From: Leucaena leucocephala | Taxonomy: Eukaryota > Streptophyta > Magnoliopsida > Fabales > Fabaceae | Assembly: GCA_037074615.1 (NCBI GenBank) | Contig: CM073518.1 | Location: 19,358,501 to 19,422,500, forward strand | Length of the DNA stretch: 64,000 nucleotides | Direction: 5' to 3' | The notes under the pieces: model-generated | The model's database searches: none | What the model saw: the letters and a program-made list of their open reading frames with translations, nothing else | What the model was told of the DNA's origin: nothing | Part shown: piece by piece, positions 36,566 to 48,597 of the stretch | How the letters are laid out: every line of letters starts with the position of its first letter | Position numbering within the stretch: position 1 is the first letter of the stretch | Position numbers and translations under genes: made by a program

Positions 36566-36665
36566 CTCCCCTCTCATCCCAAAGTATATCATTCATCAGC
36601 TATACACACAGCATAAACTTACAGTACCACTGATTACGAGCTACGTGCTTCGAATATCTTCAAAC

Positions 36666-37249
36666 ATGGCGGAGGAGAATCAGCAGAAGACTACTGAGTT
36701 GGAGACCCAGGATCGTGGGCTTTTTGATTTCATGGGGAAGAAAAATGATGAAGAGAAGAAGCCTGATCATCATGATCAGGAACAAGACAAGAAGCCCGGT
36801 TTGTTGGAGAAGCTTCATCGATCCAACAGCTCCTCTAGCTCTGTAAGTATATTATATATATGTTGATCGTCTCCGGTTGATTACAAGTTCACTTATATAT
36901 GCTTATATTGGTTGGTTGTATATATGTGCAGTCGAGCGATGAGGAGGAAGTCGGAGAAGGTGGAGAGAAGAGGAAAAAGAAGAAGGAGAAGAAGAAAGAG
37001 GGAAAGGAAGTGACGGCTGAGGGGGAGGAGAAGAAGGGGTTGATGGATAAGATTAAGGAGAAGCTGCCAGGTCAGCATAAGAAGGCGGAGGAGGAGGTTC
37101 CTCATCCTGCTGCTTCTCAGCCCCCGGCCGGTGAAGAAGGGGAAAAGAAGGGTATTTTGGAGAAGATAAAAGAGAAAATCCCTGGTTATAACCACAAGAA
37201 TGGTGATCATCAAGACAAAGAAAAGGAGGGAGCTGCTCGTTCTGGTTGA
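36666..37249 (+). CDS. Acidic FSK2-type dehydrin (2 exons, 164 aa)
   Basis: Exons 36666-36842 and 36932-37249; one short GT-AG intron inside the serine tract, as is usual for dehydrins. Residues 16-26 are an F-segment (DRGLFDFMGKK). An S-segment (LHRSNSSSSSSSDEEE) lies at about 49-65. A Lys-rich stretch follows, then two K-segments: KKGLMDKIKEKLPG (93-106) and KKGILEKIKEKIPG (131-144). There is no Y-segment. This matches the COR47/ERD10/ERD14 group, acidic disordered proteins that protect membranes and enzymes during freezing and dehydration and may bind metal ions. The upstream ATG at 36645 is out of the family's usual start; MAEENQQ is chosen. The gene looks intact and has a stress-type promoter. 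Confidence 0.95.
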
Positions 37250-38229
37250 GTGCCCCCTTCGATCTGTTGACACCATTTGTGATCTTCATCGTATGCTTTG
37301 TTGATTTCCAAGACGGTCTTGTATTGTTTTCCTTGTGTGTTTAGAAAGTACGAACTTTATATATACATCTTTGACTATATATATATATGAAGTTTAAATA
37401 AATTTCACCTTCTCTTTTATTATTTTGAAGAGAAAATGTAAGGAGTCCAGGTATTTTATATGGATATGCTACTACTCTGGTTTCTTTTCATTTCTTGGGC
37501 TGTCTCGTTATGCCTTCTGTTTTAGAACTTTTTTTTTTTTTAAAGAAAAGAGCTTTACGATAGCAACTATACTTGGGTATGACTTAAGCTTTAAATTAGT
37601 ATGGATTATGGTTTATATTGTAGCATTAGAAACTAAACTGATATGGGCTTGCCTTTTGATTCCCCGCGTTGGATCTCCATTTCTTGTACTGAATGAGGAC
37701 TGTATTTTTTTTAAAATGGAAATTAAAACATTCAAACTACTGGTAATTAAATTTTACCAGCTATTGAACGAGACAGATTGGGAACATTTGGAGAAGCTAT
37801 TGTCATTGTTTTAGCTCAGGCTACATACAGCTTTATCATTCTGGCCATTTTAATATAGATCCTTATGAAATTAGAAAATATTACCTTGACTGTATCAATC
37901 ATATCAGAGTCTTAATGAGGAGTAAACTCAACTAAAACAAAATGGCCATTATAAAAGACTATATCAGATCTCAATGCCATCTTGCAAATAAAGAATCTTC
38001 AAATCCTTCTGATCAAGTGAATGGAGGTACGGACTGGACGTAACATTTAGCTACTTTCACATTAAATTAGAAAGAACAGAAGTTGTTAGCAAGAAGATTC
38101 ATTCAAAGTCCAAAAGCAAACAGTATTGGTTTCTTGACTAGTTACAGAGTTTCTTACTCTGACAAATTACAAAGGAGAAAGGTATAGTGCCATGCATAAT
38201 TAGGAGAACAAGAAAGATATGCTACCCCA
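37250..38229. other. Dehydrin 3' flank, no further gene
   Basis: Contains the dehydrin 3' UTR and AT-rich DNA up to the ceramidase relic. The missing N-terminal exons of a neutral ceramidase are not recognisable here. Confidence 0.5.
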
Positions 38230-38259
38230 AAGAATGTCTCTTTGGATTTTTGTGTGGGA

Positions 38260-40187
38260 GATTTTTGCCAATCAAATGTTGGAGATGTGACACCAAATGT
38301 TCTTGGAGCATTTTGCATTGATACTGGAAAACCTTGCGACTTTAATCGCTCTTCATGCCATTGCAATGACCAGCTTTGTGTAGGCAGAGGACCAGGGTAC
38401 TCACTTATATATATATAATCCTACTTCACTTTCAATGAGACACATGTTCTCACAGTTGTTTTATCTAAAACAAAGTTACCCAGATGAAATATTAACCACG
38501 AAGATCATAGGTGAGAGGCAGTTTAAAACTGCAGTGGATCTCTTTACTTCTGCTTCAGAGAAATTGAGTGGGAATATTGATTATCTTGTGTATCTCAACT
38601 TCACGAATATTGAGGGTGAGCTGGAAGGAAACACAGTTTTTAAAACTTGTCCTGCTGCCGTGGGTGCTGGTTTTGCTGCTGGCACAACCGATGGCCCTGG
38701 TGTATTCGGATTTCAACAAGGTGACACAGGTAATAATAAACCCGTGGTCCTCATTTCTCATTTCGCGTATAAGTTGTGATTGGATTACCATATCTGATTC
38801 AGAACCATATGCCTCTGCAGATTAATCCACTATGGAAGAACTTGAGAGATGTGCTAAAAATGAAGCCAAGCCAATATCAAGTGGAATGCCAAAAGCCAAA
38901 GGCCGTTTTGATGAGCACTGGGGAAATGTTTGATCCTTGTGCATGGGCAGTAATACCAATATACCTATCTGTCAGTTAAAACAATAATGCATACTCTCGA
39001 TCTATTTGACTAATTTGAATAGATCAAAAAATCTAGCTAAATTAGTTAATATGACATAATTTTTCTAAATACCCTAATCATCTTCTTTAACTCCTCCTTC
39101 CCTCTCTCACTTAATTAATGTTAAGGGAGTATTAATAAAAGTAATTTAAAAAAAAAATTAATGAATATAAAAAATATGTCTTATATTTAGGACTAAAACT
39201 AATTCCCTAGTTCTTATATTACTAATCAGTATGTGCTTGTGTGCGCCAGCAATTCTTCCAATCCAAATTCTAAGGCTGGGAAAACTGATCATTCTGTCTT
39301 TACCAGGCGGTTAGTTTGCTTTGTTCGATTTCGTTCTCATTGAAATCTGAAAGTGAAATTTTGAATCTGATAGATGAGTTGTTAATCTTGAGTTACTGCA
39401 GAGTTCACAACAATGGCGGGCAGAAGTAGGGAGGTAGTCTTGGAAACATCAATAAGCAACGGAAACGGGGATTTTAATAATGAAACACAAGTAGTTATTG
39501 CAGGCCTCACTAATACTTATTCACAGTATATTGCAACTTTTGAAGAATATGAGCAGCAACGTTATGAGGTAACTAACTTCAATCAGCTTACAAGGATATA
39601 TATGACTTATGAGTCCATTTAATTAAAAGGGAAATTTGCAGGCTGCTTCAACGTTATATGGGCCTCACACATTATCAGCATACATACAAGAATTTAAGAA
39701 ACTAGCACAAGCAATGGCAAAAGGAGAGAGAACCACAGGACCAGGTCCTTCACCACCAGATCTTTCATCTGTACAGCTTATTACTTGGACCTTTGGAGAT
39801 TCAAAACCCGACAAGACAAGATTCGGTGATATTAAGGAAGAAAGAGGCTATTTTATAAAAGGAGAAAAGGCGAGTGCCACTTTCTGGAGTGGAAATCCAA
39901 GGAACGATTTGTTAACAGAAGGCACGTTTTCAGCAGTAGAAAGACTTGACGGAGAAAGGTGGATTAGTGTTTATGATGATGACGACTTAAGCTTGTTTTT
40001 CAAGTGGAAATTAGATAATAGCTCGTTCCATTTAAATGGCTTAGCGACCTTAGAATGGGAAATACCCAGTGATGTTGTTTCTGGAATATACAGACTGAGA
40101 CACTTCGGATCATCCAAGGAAACTGTCGTCTCAACCATTCAATACTTTGCTGGAGCATCAAGGTCATTTGCAGTTGTACGGCAGTAG
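38260..40187 (+). pseudogene. Neutral ceramidase fragment, 5'-truncated
   Basis: Recognisable pieces in order on the plus strand: NVGDVTPNVLGAFCIDTG ... CVGRGPGY (about 38274-38398); PDEILTTKIIGERQFKTA ... FAAGTTDGPGVFGFQQGD (about 38478-38728); NPLWKNLRDVL ... STGEMFDPCAWA (about 38824-38948); ILPIQILRLGKLIILSLPG (about 39250-39307); EFTTMAGR ... YSQYIATFEEYEQQRYE (about 39401-39567); and AASTLYGPHTLSAYIQEF to the C-terminus (about 39642-40187). Plant neutral ceramidases hydrolyse ceramide and have about 770 residues; roughly the first half, including the catalytic core, is absent. The junction into NPLWK does not keep frame with the obvious splice signals. The intron before ILPIQ lacks a proper AG acceptor at the expected place. 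It looks like a decayed gene copy, although the long C-terminal exon is still open. Confidence 0.8.
38990..39232. mobile_element. Stowaway-like MITE remnant in ceramidase intron
   Basis: Ends resemble those of the MITE at 50.55 kb (left about CATACTCTCGATCTATT; right part CTTATATTACTAATC). It includes the shared AT-rich body (TATGTCTTATATTTAGGA). It sits just left of the damaged acceptor of the ceramidase relic. Confidence 0.4.
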
Positions 40188-41374
40188 ATTGTAGCTCCAC
40201 ACTCTTCGTTTTATCCCATGTTTTTCTCCATCTTTCTCATAAATAAATAAGCTTATTGGATGTGATTTCTCATGTCCTTCATTTCTCATACAGCAAAAAT
40301 GAAACCTGTGAGAATTGAAGGTAGAGGAAACAAGAGCTTCGTAATGTTATTAATTATAAAAATAAAAATATAAATTAATAAACTAAATTCTCATCCTAAT
40401 ATGTTTTTTTCTTACATCTAACTCCTTCACATAAGTTTCATAATATTATTAATTATCCCTATTAAAATATAAATAGACATTTATATAAATAAAAATATAA
40501 GTTAGTAGGTTAAATTTAAAATTTTATTATAATCATAATATATTATATTCATTCTTCTAAGATATAATAATATAATATTTAAATATAATCCTAAATAACA
40601 TCTAAATTTAACTCTAAATAATTAAATAACTAACAAATATCTCGATCAAACCTAAATAGAATGTGCCATAAAGATGCAATTATTTTTAATTTTATGAGGG
40701 CATTATACGTTACATTTCTTCCTTACGTGATTATATCTAGTCTTGTATAACAAATTTCTTTCACACACTCATATATAAAATATAGAAAAAATCGTTATGA
40801 AATGTGAAAGAAAAAAAATGTATTACCTCCACTCCTTCTCCTTAATTTAAGAGGTTTTTACCTACTTTAATATAAAAATTAAATAATTAATTTATTAATA
40901 TTAATAAAATTAATTAAGTTAATTATTTATAATAAAATTATCTTAATTTTTTTAAATTATATTTTAATCATATGTATGGGAACTAAGAACTAATTTAGTG
41001 TGTACAATTAATAAAAATCTTTTAAACAAAAAACTATGTGAATTGTATTTTTATATTAGAAAGTCTCATGTCAAATACGCAAAGTTAACAATAAATTACT
41101 TCTCTACTACTTGTTATTAGGAATATTTTTGGTTTCCTTCTGTTACCTTTCATTTTAATTTGTTTAAAAGAAATGCACACGCATATGAAGTTTTAAAAAA
41201 TAATTTGAAAAGGAATGAAAAAAAAAAACTTGTATTTCACAAATAAAAGGGAAAAAAACCCTTTGTTAAATTGGTTTCCTTCATTTCTCTGTGTTTGGGC
41301 GTTTTCGCATTTGCGGGCTATCTCCATCCATCCGATTAACGGAGCGAGACAACAGTGCGGGATCCAACCTCTCC
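40188..41374. other. AT-rich intergenic DNA
   Basis: No gene seen. The last 100 bases, which are less AT-rich, would form the 5' leader of the next gene. A diverged MITE-like sequence may occupy about 40.83-41.09 kb but its ends are unclear. Confidence 0.4.
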
Positions 41375-41713
41375 ATGGCTTACTCGTCAACTTCACAGGG
41401 CTCGGGCGCCGACGCCAATCGGAAATCTAAGATAATTACAGGGTTTATAAACAACGCGAAGAAACATAAGCACAGCTTCATTCAATTGGCGGCCATGACG
41501 GGAATTTTTCTTCTGAGTTGCAGATCTTTGGGGCAAAAGTACCGAATCCATGATCTTCAGGAGGATACTTATAAGCTTAAGGAGGATCAAGAGTCACTCT
41601 CCGAGCGCATGAAAAGCATCAAGAGTGCACTACTTCACGAAGCTTCTCTTGACTCTACCGGCCTCTTTGCTTCTCGCCTTCGTCTTCTTTTCGGCGAAGA
41701 AGATCAATCATAG
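41375..41713 (+). CDS. Conserved small plant protein, one TM plus coiled coil (112 aa)
   Basis: A single-exon frame from the ATG at 41375 (MAYSSTSQGSGADANRKSKI). A short basic region is followed by a hydrophobic segment SFIQLAAMTGIFLLSCRSLG near residues 31-50, then a charged, heptad-like helix (IHDLQEDTYKLKEDQESLSE) and the tail LDSTGLFASRLRLLFGEED. The pattern is of a tail-anchored or single-pass membrane protein with a coiled coil; the location (mitochondrion or other) cannot be read from the sequence. I recall conserved plant proteins with this layout but no assigned function. The upstream in-frame extension lacks a clear start and is treated as leader. Confidence 0.72.
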   Translation: MAYSSTSQGSGADANRKSKIITGFINNAKKHKHSFIQLAAMTGIFLLSCRSLGQKYRIHDLQEDTYKLKEDQESLSERMKSIKSALLHEASLDSTGLFASRLRLLFGEEDQS

Positions 41714-43548
41714 GATCCAGGTTTCAATTTATTCTTACGTATTATCAAAATACGACTTCAATCAGAATATAAGCTATGTTTTTATGTGTTATGAATCAAC
41801 GAAGTGAAGTCTAGCAACATTCAGAAAATTTCTGCCCCATGCTCACTGTTCTGGTCCTATGTTAAGTTAATTAGAATTCATTGACCTCCTTATAGTCTAG
41901 TTGAGCTAAAAAGTGGTCAGAAATTTATTTCCTATGAACAAATCAGTTATAAGTCATAAGCAATGCATAATCTGTCTGATAATCATACGTCATGCTGATT
42001 TGGATTCTGTTATGAGCATGGAATTAGCTCAGGGTACTCTTCCTCCTCCTCCTTAAGCTGTTTTGAAATTCTTTACCCTTAAGCTTTATCATTATAGCTA
42101 TGCAATTATAGATTCTTTCCTCAATATAAAAATATTACTTTGATTGAATTGTGTCACCCAAAACTGGAAGGGTTTTATCTTTGTATATTTGGAGTCTGAC
42201 TCATGCTGCAAGCCGGGTAAGATGAGGGCTTAAAAGAAGGAAGGGAGGGAAGCTTTTCCTCGTTTTGCTGTTTTATGAAGTTTTTGGCCTAAATAGCCTG
42301 TAACATTGATTAACTACTCCGCTAGGGAATTCGAGCTCATTTTTTCAATGGTCGAAGCTCATGAAATCTGCTAAAAGTGTTTATATGCTGACTGTGTTCG
42401 GCCACATAGTCCTGGACCTACTTTTAAAATCCTGATGCTGATTCCATGGGAGTTACAGTTGGGCCAGCAATTGGACTCAGCTTGTGATCCCTTCCATTCC
42501 CCGTCCTTCCCTGTGCTAGGAAATCGAATTGAGAAGCATAGAAAAACATCCACTGACGCTTATTGAGAAGACAATAGAAGAGGGATGTTCGGATGAGCAT
42601 AACTATGATCATTTTGGGCCGGGGATTCAAAATATGTGTGACGTTGAAAATCCTTCTTTATAATCTGATGTCAGGCGGATGCTGAATAGGAGATGATGAT
42701 TCGGTGTGTAATAGAAATTGGATCTTGCATAGGCCTCTAATTATTGTCGAGCGTTCAATAGAACATAGATTTTCTTTTTCGGTCGGTTGCGGTAGATAGA
42801 CAATGACACGCCCCGTTCAATTCACATAACCATGACAAAATATGATGCTACTGAGTCAGTATCATACAGTGCGACAACTTTCTTTGTTTAACATTGAGTA
42901 AAGTCAACGTCTCATTGCATGTCTTTTACTACTATGTATATCCACATCTTAGTTTATGATGCAGTTGCTGCCAACAGGGACTTAGTTGGTGGCAAGTAGC
43001 GACCATCAGAATCTTGTTATATAACCTGGCAACCATGCCAAAAACAATTGCTTTGGATTGTGAAAGAGATGATTGATGGTTCATCCGTACTCTATACTTT
43101 TAATAATGGATTGTTACATATGATTCCTACCGAACAGTGGAGATCATTCAGATGTGATGTGAGTTGCATGCCTCCCCCTCCCTGTTGAATAAGTGATTTT
43201 GATGGTACGGCTACAGGATATTGTCCCATGGTTGGAGAAAAAAATTAGTGGAAGAGCTAGTACTTGTCATAGCCAGTTTAAACAATATTTCTTTCTCCAC
43301 TTGAATCTATTTTACCTGCTCTGCGTTATGGTTTATCTTGGTCACAATTGGGGAGGTCGCAACTCGCCACTAGTTTTACGGAAATAAATAATATTTCGTG
43401 GGTTTCAGCAATAGACTTAATTATTATATACTCTTCGAGTTCGAGTCCTTAGAAATATAAAAAACGCTTGAGAAAAGTTTGTCTTAATTAAATCTGATAA
43501 TATTTAAATATGATATAATCATTTAGCAATGTAAAAAATATAAAGTAG

Positions 43549-43776
43549 TACTCATCTAGCTTTTATATAAAATCTAATTGAGGAGTTAATCTTGATATTA
43601 AATATAAGACATATTTTTTATATTTTTAATTTTTTTAAATTATTTCTATTAATATTCTCTCAATAATAATAAAGTAATAGAAGGAGGGGAAAATTGAAAA
43701 AGATAATTAAAGTGTTATAAAAAAATTATATTAACTAGTATAATTAAATTTCTTAATTTAATAGGTGATGGAGGAA
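43549..43776. mobile_element. Stowaway-like MITE remnant
   Basis: The left end (TACTCATCTAGCTTTTATATA) and the right end (ATGGAGGAATATTAAT) resemble other MITE ends in the window. The interior (AAATATAAGACATATTTTTT) matches the 38.99-kb copy. The terminal repeats are diverged. Confidence 0.4.
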
Positions 43777-44029
43777 TATTAATTAATATAAAAGCAGGGG
43801 CGGGGAGATAAGCACGGTGTCAATAGCGTTTTTGGGATATACGTGAGAGTGGATGAAATTGCGCACATAGGGAACAAGAGCACCAGTTTAGTCGAATACG
43901 TGTGATAGTTTTAGTTCCTGTTAGATGTGGCTCTGATTCATGTGCGCTTTCAACATTTCTAAGTTAAATCAATCCCACGCCAGAATGCTCGAGAAGGGAT
44001 CTCATTCAGAATTAAGTACCATATCTATA

Positions 44030-44216
44030 ACTAACTGAAATTGGTGTGAGTAGTAAAGTAGTTTGATATCGCTTAAACGAAATCTCGAGTTCGAACATTA
44101 GCGTATGTAAAAAATCTCTGTTGAGAGACTCATTCATCATAGCTAGGTGCACGGCGCGGGTTGAATCCGGATATAGTCAGGATAAAGTTTCTATGAACCG
44201 GATGAGCAGCGAAAAA
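44030..44216 (+). mobile_element. SINE-A copy with diverged target-site duplication
   Basis: A plus-strand SINE-A with head (ATTGGTGTGAGTAGTAAAG), B-box-like GAGTTCGAACATT, body and poly(A). AAGTACCATATCTATA (44014-44029) and AAGTACTATACCTATA (44217-44232) are the flanking duplications, differing at two positions. It is older than the 32-kb copy. Confidence 0.82.
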
Positions 44217-44332
44217 AAGTACTATACCTATACCAATTTAATTTCCTTCACTCCTCATGTACCATACTAGCCACCCTTACAAGTTTCAACTTCATTGTAG
44301 CTTGCAAGTTACAAATACTTATTTCTATGTGT

Positions 44333-44872
44333 GTATTTAGATAAGATTTTAAAAAATAGCTTATGAAAAAAGGGTTTATAGATAGCTTATGTAAAATGAT
44401 TTTTAGAGAAGAGTTTATGGAAAAAAAAAGTGATTTTGAATAAATAAGTGTTTGGGTAGTTATTTTTAGAATAATTTTTTATATTAGTAAATTACAAAAA
44501 AAAAGTATGATTTGATTAAAAGTAAGAGAGATGAGAGAGGTAGAGAAAATATAAGAGAGAGGAGAGAGGAGAGAGGGTAGATGAGAGAGGGTAAAAAAGA
44601 GAGAGAAAAGAAGAGAGAGGAGAGAGAAGAGGGGTAAAGATGAGAGAAGAGAAATGGTGTAAGAAAAAGTAGGGGTCAGATAATAATTGGATAGTCCATA
44701 AGTTCTTTTGCTATTCAAAAAGTTAGTTTTAATATATTATTTAAAATCATGATTTTACCTAAAAATACTTATGGATAAATATGGCTGTTTATTTTAAAAA
44801 AAAATTAAATTAAAATTTTGTCCAAAAAATACTTTTAAAATTATGGTATGGAGTAAACTCAAACAGGTCCTA
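44333..44872 (-). mobile_element. TC-core non-autonomous element, copy 2 (inverted)
   Basis: The minus-strand counterpart of the 23.0-kb element, with the same order of blocks over about 540 bp and a GA-rich centre on the plus strand (about 44520-44655). Its outer end on the minus strand begins GGACCTGTTTGAGTTTACTC. I could not define a target-site duplication. Confidence 0.65.
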
Positions 44873-45348
44873 CATCTCATTCGCCTGAAATCAATTATTC
44901 ACGTTCGGCTCCCTCTATTGATTCATGAGTAAATGACCATTACAAGTTTTTAAAATGGGTGGAAATGAGCTGTAATTCATAACTGAATATGCCTCTTGGT
45001 AAATTTGAAGTGGGAACTCCATAAGTTTGTGTAGCCGTGCTGTGGCGTTATTAGGCGGGAGAAACTAAACTTTAAACAACACAATTAGCTAGCAGTGAGA
45101 ATGAGCATAAAAGCGCGAAGACAAATTGAAGCCATGTGACAGCGAGAGAGGTTCGAATCAAAGCGTAACATAAAGTTCAAGATGGAGGGCCCCACCACCG
45201 ACTCCTATTTCATGCCTTTGTATTCAATCTTCACCGCCTTATGCGTCACTAGTGCTGTGTGAAGTGTGCCATTCCCTATTCCCTAATCATTTACCTTCCC
45301 CCTTTATTAGACTCCCGCGTTCTCCATCAAACCAAAGCAAAGGCCCAT

Positions 45349-45371
45349 AGAGAGCGAGAGAGAGAGCGAGA
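45349..45371 (+). promoter_or_regulatory. GA-repeat leader just before the SKS start codon
   Basis: A (GA)-rich tract with AGAGAGCGAGAGAGAGAG runs up to the ATG at 45372. GA repeats in plant 5' leaders are often bound by BPC/GAGA-binding proteins; its role here is inferred only. Confidence 0.45.
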
Positions 45372-48300
45372 ATGGCGGTCAATGTGGCGGCAAGAGGTGG
45401 CGTCGGCTTCATGCTCTTGTTTCTGATCGCCATTGCCGGAGCTGAAGATCCCTACAGATTCTTCACCTGGAATGTTACTTATGGTGACATCTATCCTCTT
45501 GGTGTTCGTCAAAGGGTATATATACTATTTCTATTCCTCCCTCTGCAATTTCGCTTTCGCTCGATCCATTTATGTATGTGAATATTAACAAGGTCTCTGT
45601 TTATCTGTTGCAGGGGATACTCATCAATGGACAGTTCCCAGGTCCGGATATTCACTCCGTCACAAATGACAATCTCATTATCAATGTCTTCAATAGCTTG
45701 GACGAGCCTTTTCTTCTCTCCTGGTATGCTTTTCCTTCTGTTCTTCTCCTTCATACCTCCACTTCCAATTAAATAAGAACCCAAGCTATTATGATGTGAT
45801 TCCTGAATCCTGATACATTTTTATCATTTTGTTATAATTAAGTGGCCTAGATTCGTATTGAGCAGAACGCACGTCAGAGTCACATGATTACGACTAATCA
45901 CAGTAAAACATTCCGTGTGTGGACACGGATCGATCTAGATCTGTCTCATAGATCCTAATTAGTATTAAATAACTCTGTCACTGTAGTTTGTGTCAAAATG
46001 CGAATGTTCTGTTCTGTTGTTGATTGGTCTCTTGTAGTCGTCCGCTTGCAACTTGTGTGTGTTATATAGTGTATAATATTATAATCCCTCCATTATTATG
46101 AGCTAAAAGGAGTTTGGATCGGAGGTGAATTTGGGATTAATGAGAAAAAATGAAAAAACAGGAATGGGATTCAAAACAGAAGGAACTCGTTCGAGGATGG
46201 TGTGGAGGGGACGACGTGCCCAATCCCAGTAGGGAAGAACTTCACATACATTCTGCAAGTGAAGGATCAGATTGGGAGCTTCTACTACTTCCCATCGCTT
46301 GCCTTTCACAAAGCCGCCGGTGGTTTTGGCGGCATCAGGATTCTAAGCCGGCCACGGATTCCAGTTCCCTTCCCTGATCCCGCCGGCGATTACACCGTCC
46401 TCATCGGCGATTGGTACAAATCCAACCACACCGTACGTATATTCTTCCTTTCATTTTCTCCATCGCAATTACTGTTAAAACTGTAGACATGATTCAAATA
46501 ATTTTCATTTTAGTGAGCTGTAATCAGGGAACGTGGTTTTTGAGGATGGCCTCATCAATGAAATGCATGGGGCCATATCTTCCTCATCAGTGAATGTGAC
46601 CACTGACTGCAATCGCTTTGCATTATGGTGGCTTATGCGTGTCGGCAGAATGAGTACAAATTCTCACAAAAACCACCCGGGAGAAGTATATAATGATTAT
46701 GAAAACATTATAAAGGAGTTTATGACAAACAAAATTAGTTACCTTGTTGAAAAATTATTTTTAGACTTTGTTTCAACTTTCAACACATAAGCATCAATAT
46801 TATTCGAACTTTAATTTATTTCAGTAGAGTCCCGTGAATCTCGTTCTCCAACAAACTCTCTCACTTCATCCTACCCCACATCGATCATTTTACCAAAGTA
46901 CTGGAAATGTCATGTGACAAATCCCTTTTGGGAGCCAACTATTAGGCAATCATTCACAAATTGCAATCACTTTTTTCTTTATTTAATTTAATCCCGTGCA
47001 ATTTCCCTCCCAACCCCGGGTTATTATCTATATTATAAAAAATAAGTAAATAAATAAATGATAAGAAAAAAAAAAACGTAACCTGCAAACTACTATACAA
47101 AGCACACCACAATCCCAAAAGTTTCTTGATCATTTGCTTTTGTGCTTATGAACAGACCTTGAAGAATCATTTAGATCGTGGGAAGAAGCTGCCGTTCCCT
47201 GACGGAATCCTCATCAATGGGCGGGGAACTAACGGCGGAGCGTCTCTCATCGTCGAACAAGGTACTGTTACTATCTCCGTGCCGGGTTTTCACTTTTCAC
47301 TGAATATATTCTTTTGTACTATTATCATTATTCGTTCATATCTAAATATTCATTATTTTGCACCGACAGGAAAAACTTACAGGCTTAGAATATCCAATGT
47401 GGGGCTGCAACATTCTCTCAACTTTCGAATCCAGAACCACAAAATGAAGCTGGTAGAAGTCGAAGGAACACACACTCTTCAAACTTCCTTCTCCTCTCTT
47501 GACGTTCACGTCGGTCAATCTTATTCCGTCTTGTTCACGGCGGATCAATCTCCTCGCGATTATTACATCGTCGTCTCCACTCGCTTCACCTCCAAGGTCC
47601 TCACCACCACAGGATTCCTTCACTACGGCAACTCTGATGGGCCCGTAACAGGCCCAATCCCTGGTGGGCCCACCATCCAGGTTGACTGGTCCATGAACCA
47701 GGCCCGTTCCATCAGAACCAACCTCACCGCAAGTGGACCGAGGCCCAATCCTCAGGGCTCCTACCATTACGGCCTCATCAACACCACCAGAACCATCATC
47801 CTGCAGAGTTCAGCTGGTCAAGTTAACGGCAAGCAAAGATACGCCATTAACAGTGTCTCCTATGTCGCACCGGACACTCCTCTGAAGCTCGCCGACTACT
47901 TCAAAATCTCGGGGGTATTCCGTCCGGGAAGCATCTCCGATAAACCCACCGGCGGCGGCATATACCTGGACACATCTGTGATGCAAGCAGACTACAGATC
48001 CTTCATTGAGATTGTGTTCCAAAACAAGGAGAACATTGTTCAGAGCTATCATCTCGATGGCTACTCCTTCTTTGTGGTCGGGTGGGCATCCAACTTATAA
48101 CTCTCACATATTTCATATTTACACACACACACACACATTCTTTGATCGACATTGTAAATTAAATATGTATACAAATGGTGTTTGTGAATGTGATTGTAGA
48201 ATGGATGGAGGAGAGTGGAGCCCTTCAAGCAGAAACCAGTATAATCTTCGAGATGCAGTTGCACGTTGCACCACTCAGGTAAACATATTTATTTAGGAGT

Positions 48301-48597
48301 GAATGATGCTATAAATATCTCGGCATGTTTCATAGTATTACATGTTTGGTCTAAACCTTGACTTTAACGATGTGGGTGAGACAGGTATATCCGAAGTCGT
48401 GGACGGCTATATATGTGGCGCTTGACAATGTGGGGATGTGGAACTTGAGGACGGAGTTCTGGGCGAGACAGTACCTGGGACAACAGTCTTATTTAAGGGT
48501 ACATACAACGTCAACTTCGATCCGAGACGAGTTTCCTATTCCCAAGAACGCGCGTCTGTGTGGCAGGGCAAGTGGAAGGCACACTCGGCCTCTTTGA
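45372..48597 (+). CDS. SKS-like: SKU5-similar (SKS) multicopper-oxidase-like protein (7 exons, 544 aa)
   Basis: Exons: 45372-45515, 45614-45723, 46162-46432, 47156-47261, 47370-48081, 48200-48278 and 48385-48597; GT-AG throughout and in frame, 1635 nt. Residues 1 to about 24 are a signal peptide (FMLLFLIAIAGA), so the protein enters the secretory pathway. Three cupredoxin-like domains follow. Where true laccases and ascorbate oxidases have a HWHG ligand motif, this protein has LSWNGIQ. The C-terminal region reads LDNVGMWNLRTEFWARQYLG instead of the usual HCH ligands. That loss is typical of SKU5/SKS proteins, which act in cell-wall growth and orientation without known oxidase activity. The C-terminus (LCGRASGRHTRPL) has no GPI-anchor signal, unlike SKU5 itself. 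The intron from 46433 to 47155 is long and holds no further exon I can support. Confidence 0.93.

Larger units (their letters stand above)
41714..45371. other. Intergenic, transposon remnants
   Basis: No supported gene. It contains a Stowaway-like MITE at about 43.55-43.78 kb, a SINE-A copy at 44.03-44.22 kb and the second TC-core element at 44.33-44.87 kb. The last 400 bases form the promoter and leader of the SKS gene. Confidence 0.5.

Noticed and set aside
46533..46790. Open frame in the long SKS intron (VFEDGLINEMHGAISSSSVN)
   Set aside because: No similarity to SKS proteins, and the flanking exons join in frame without it.
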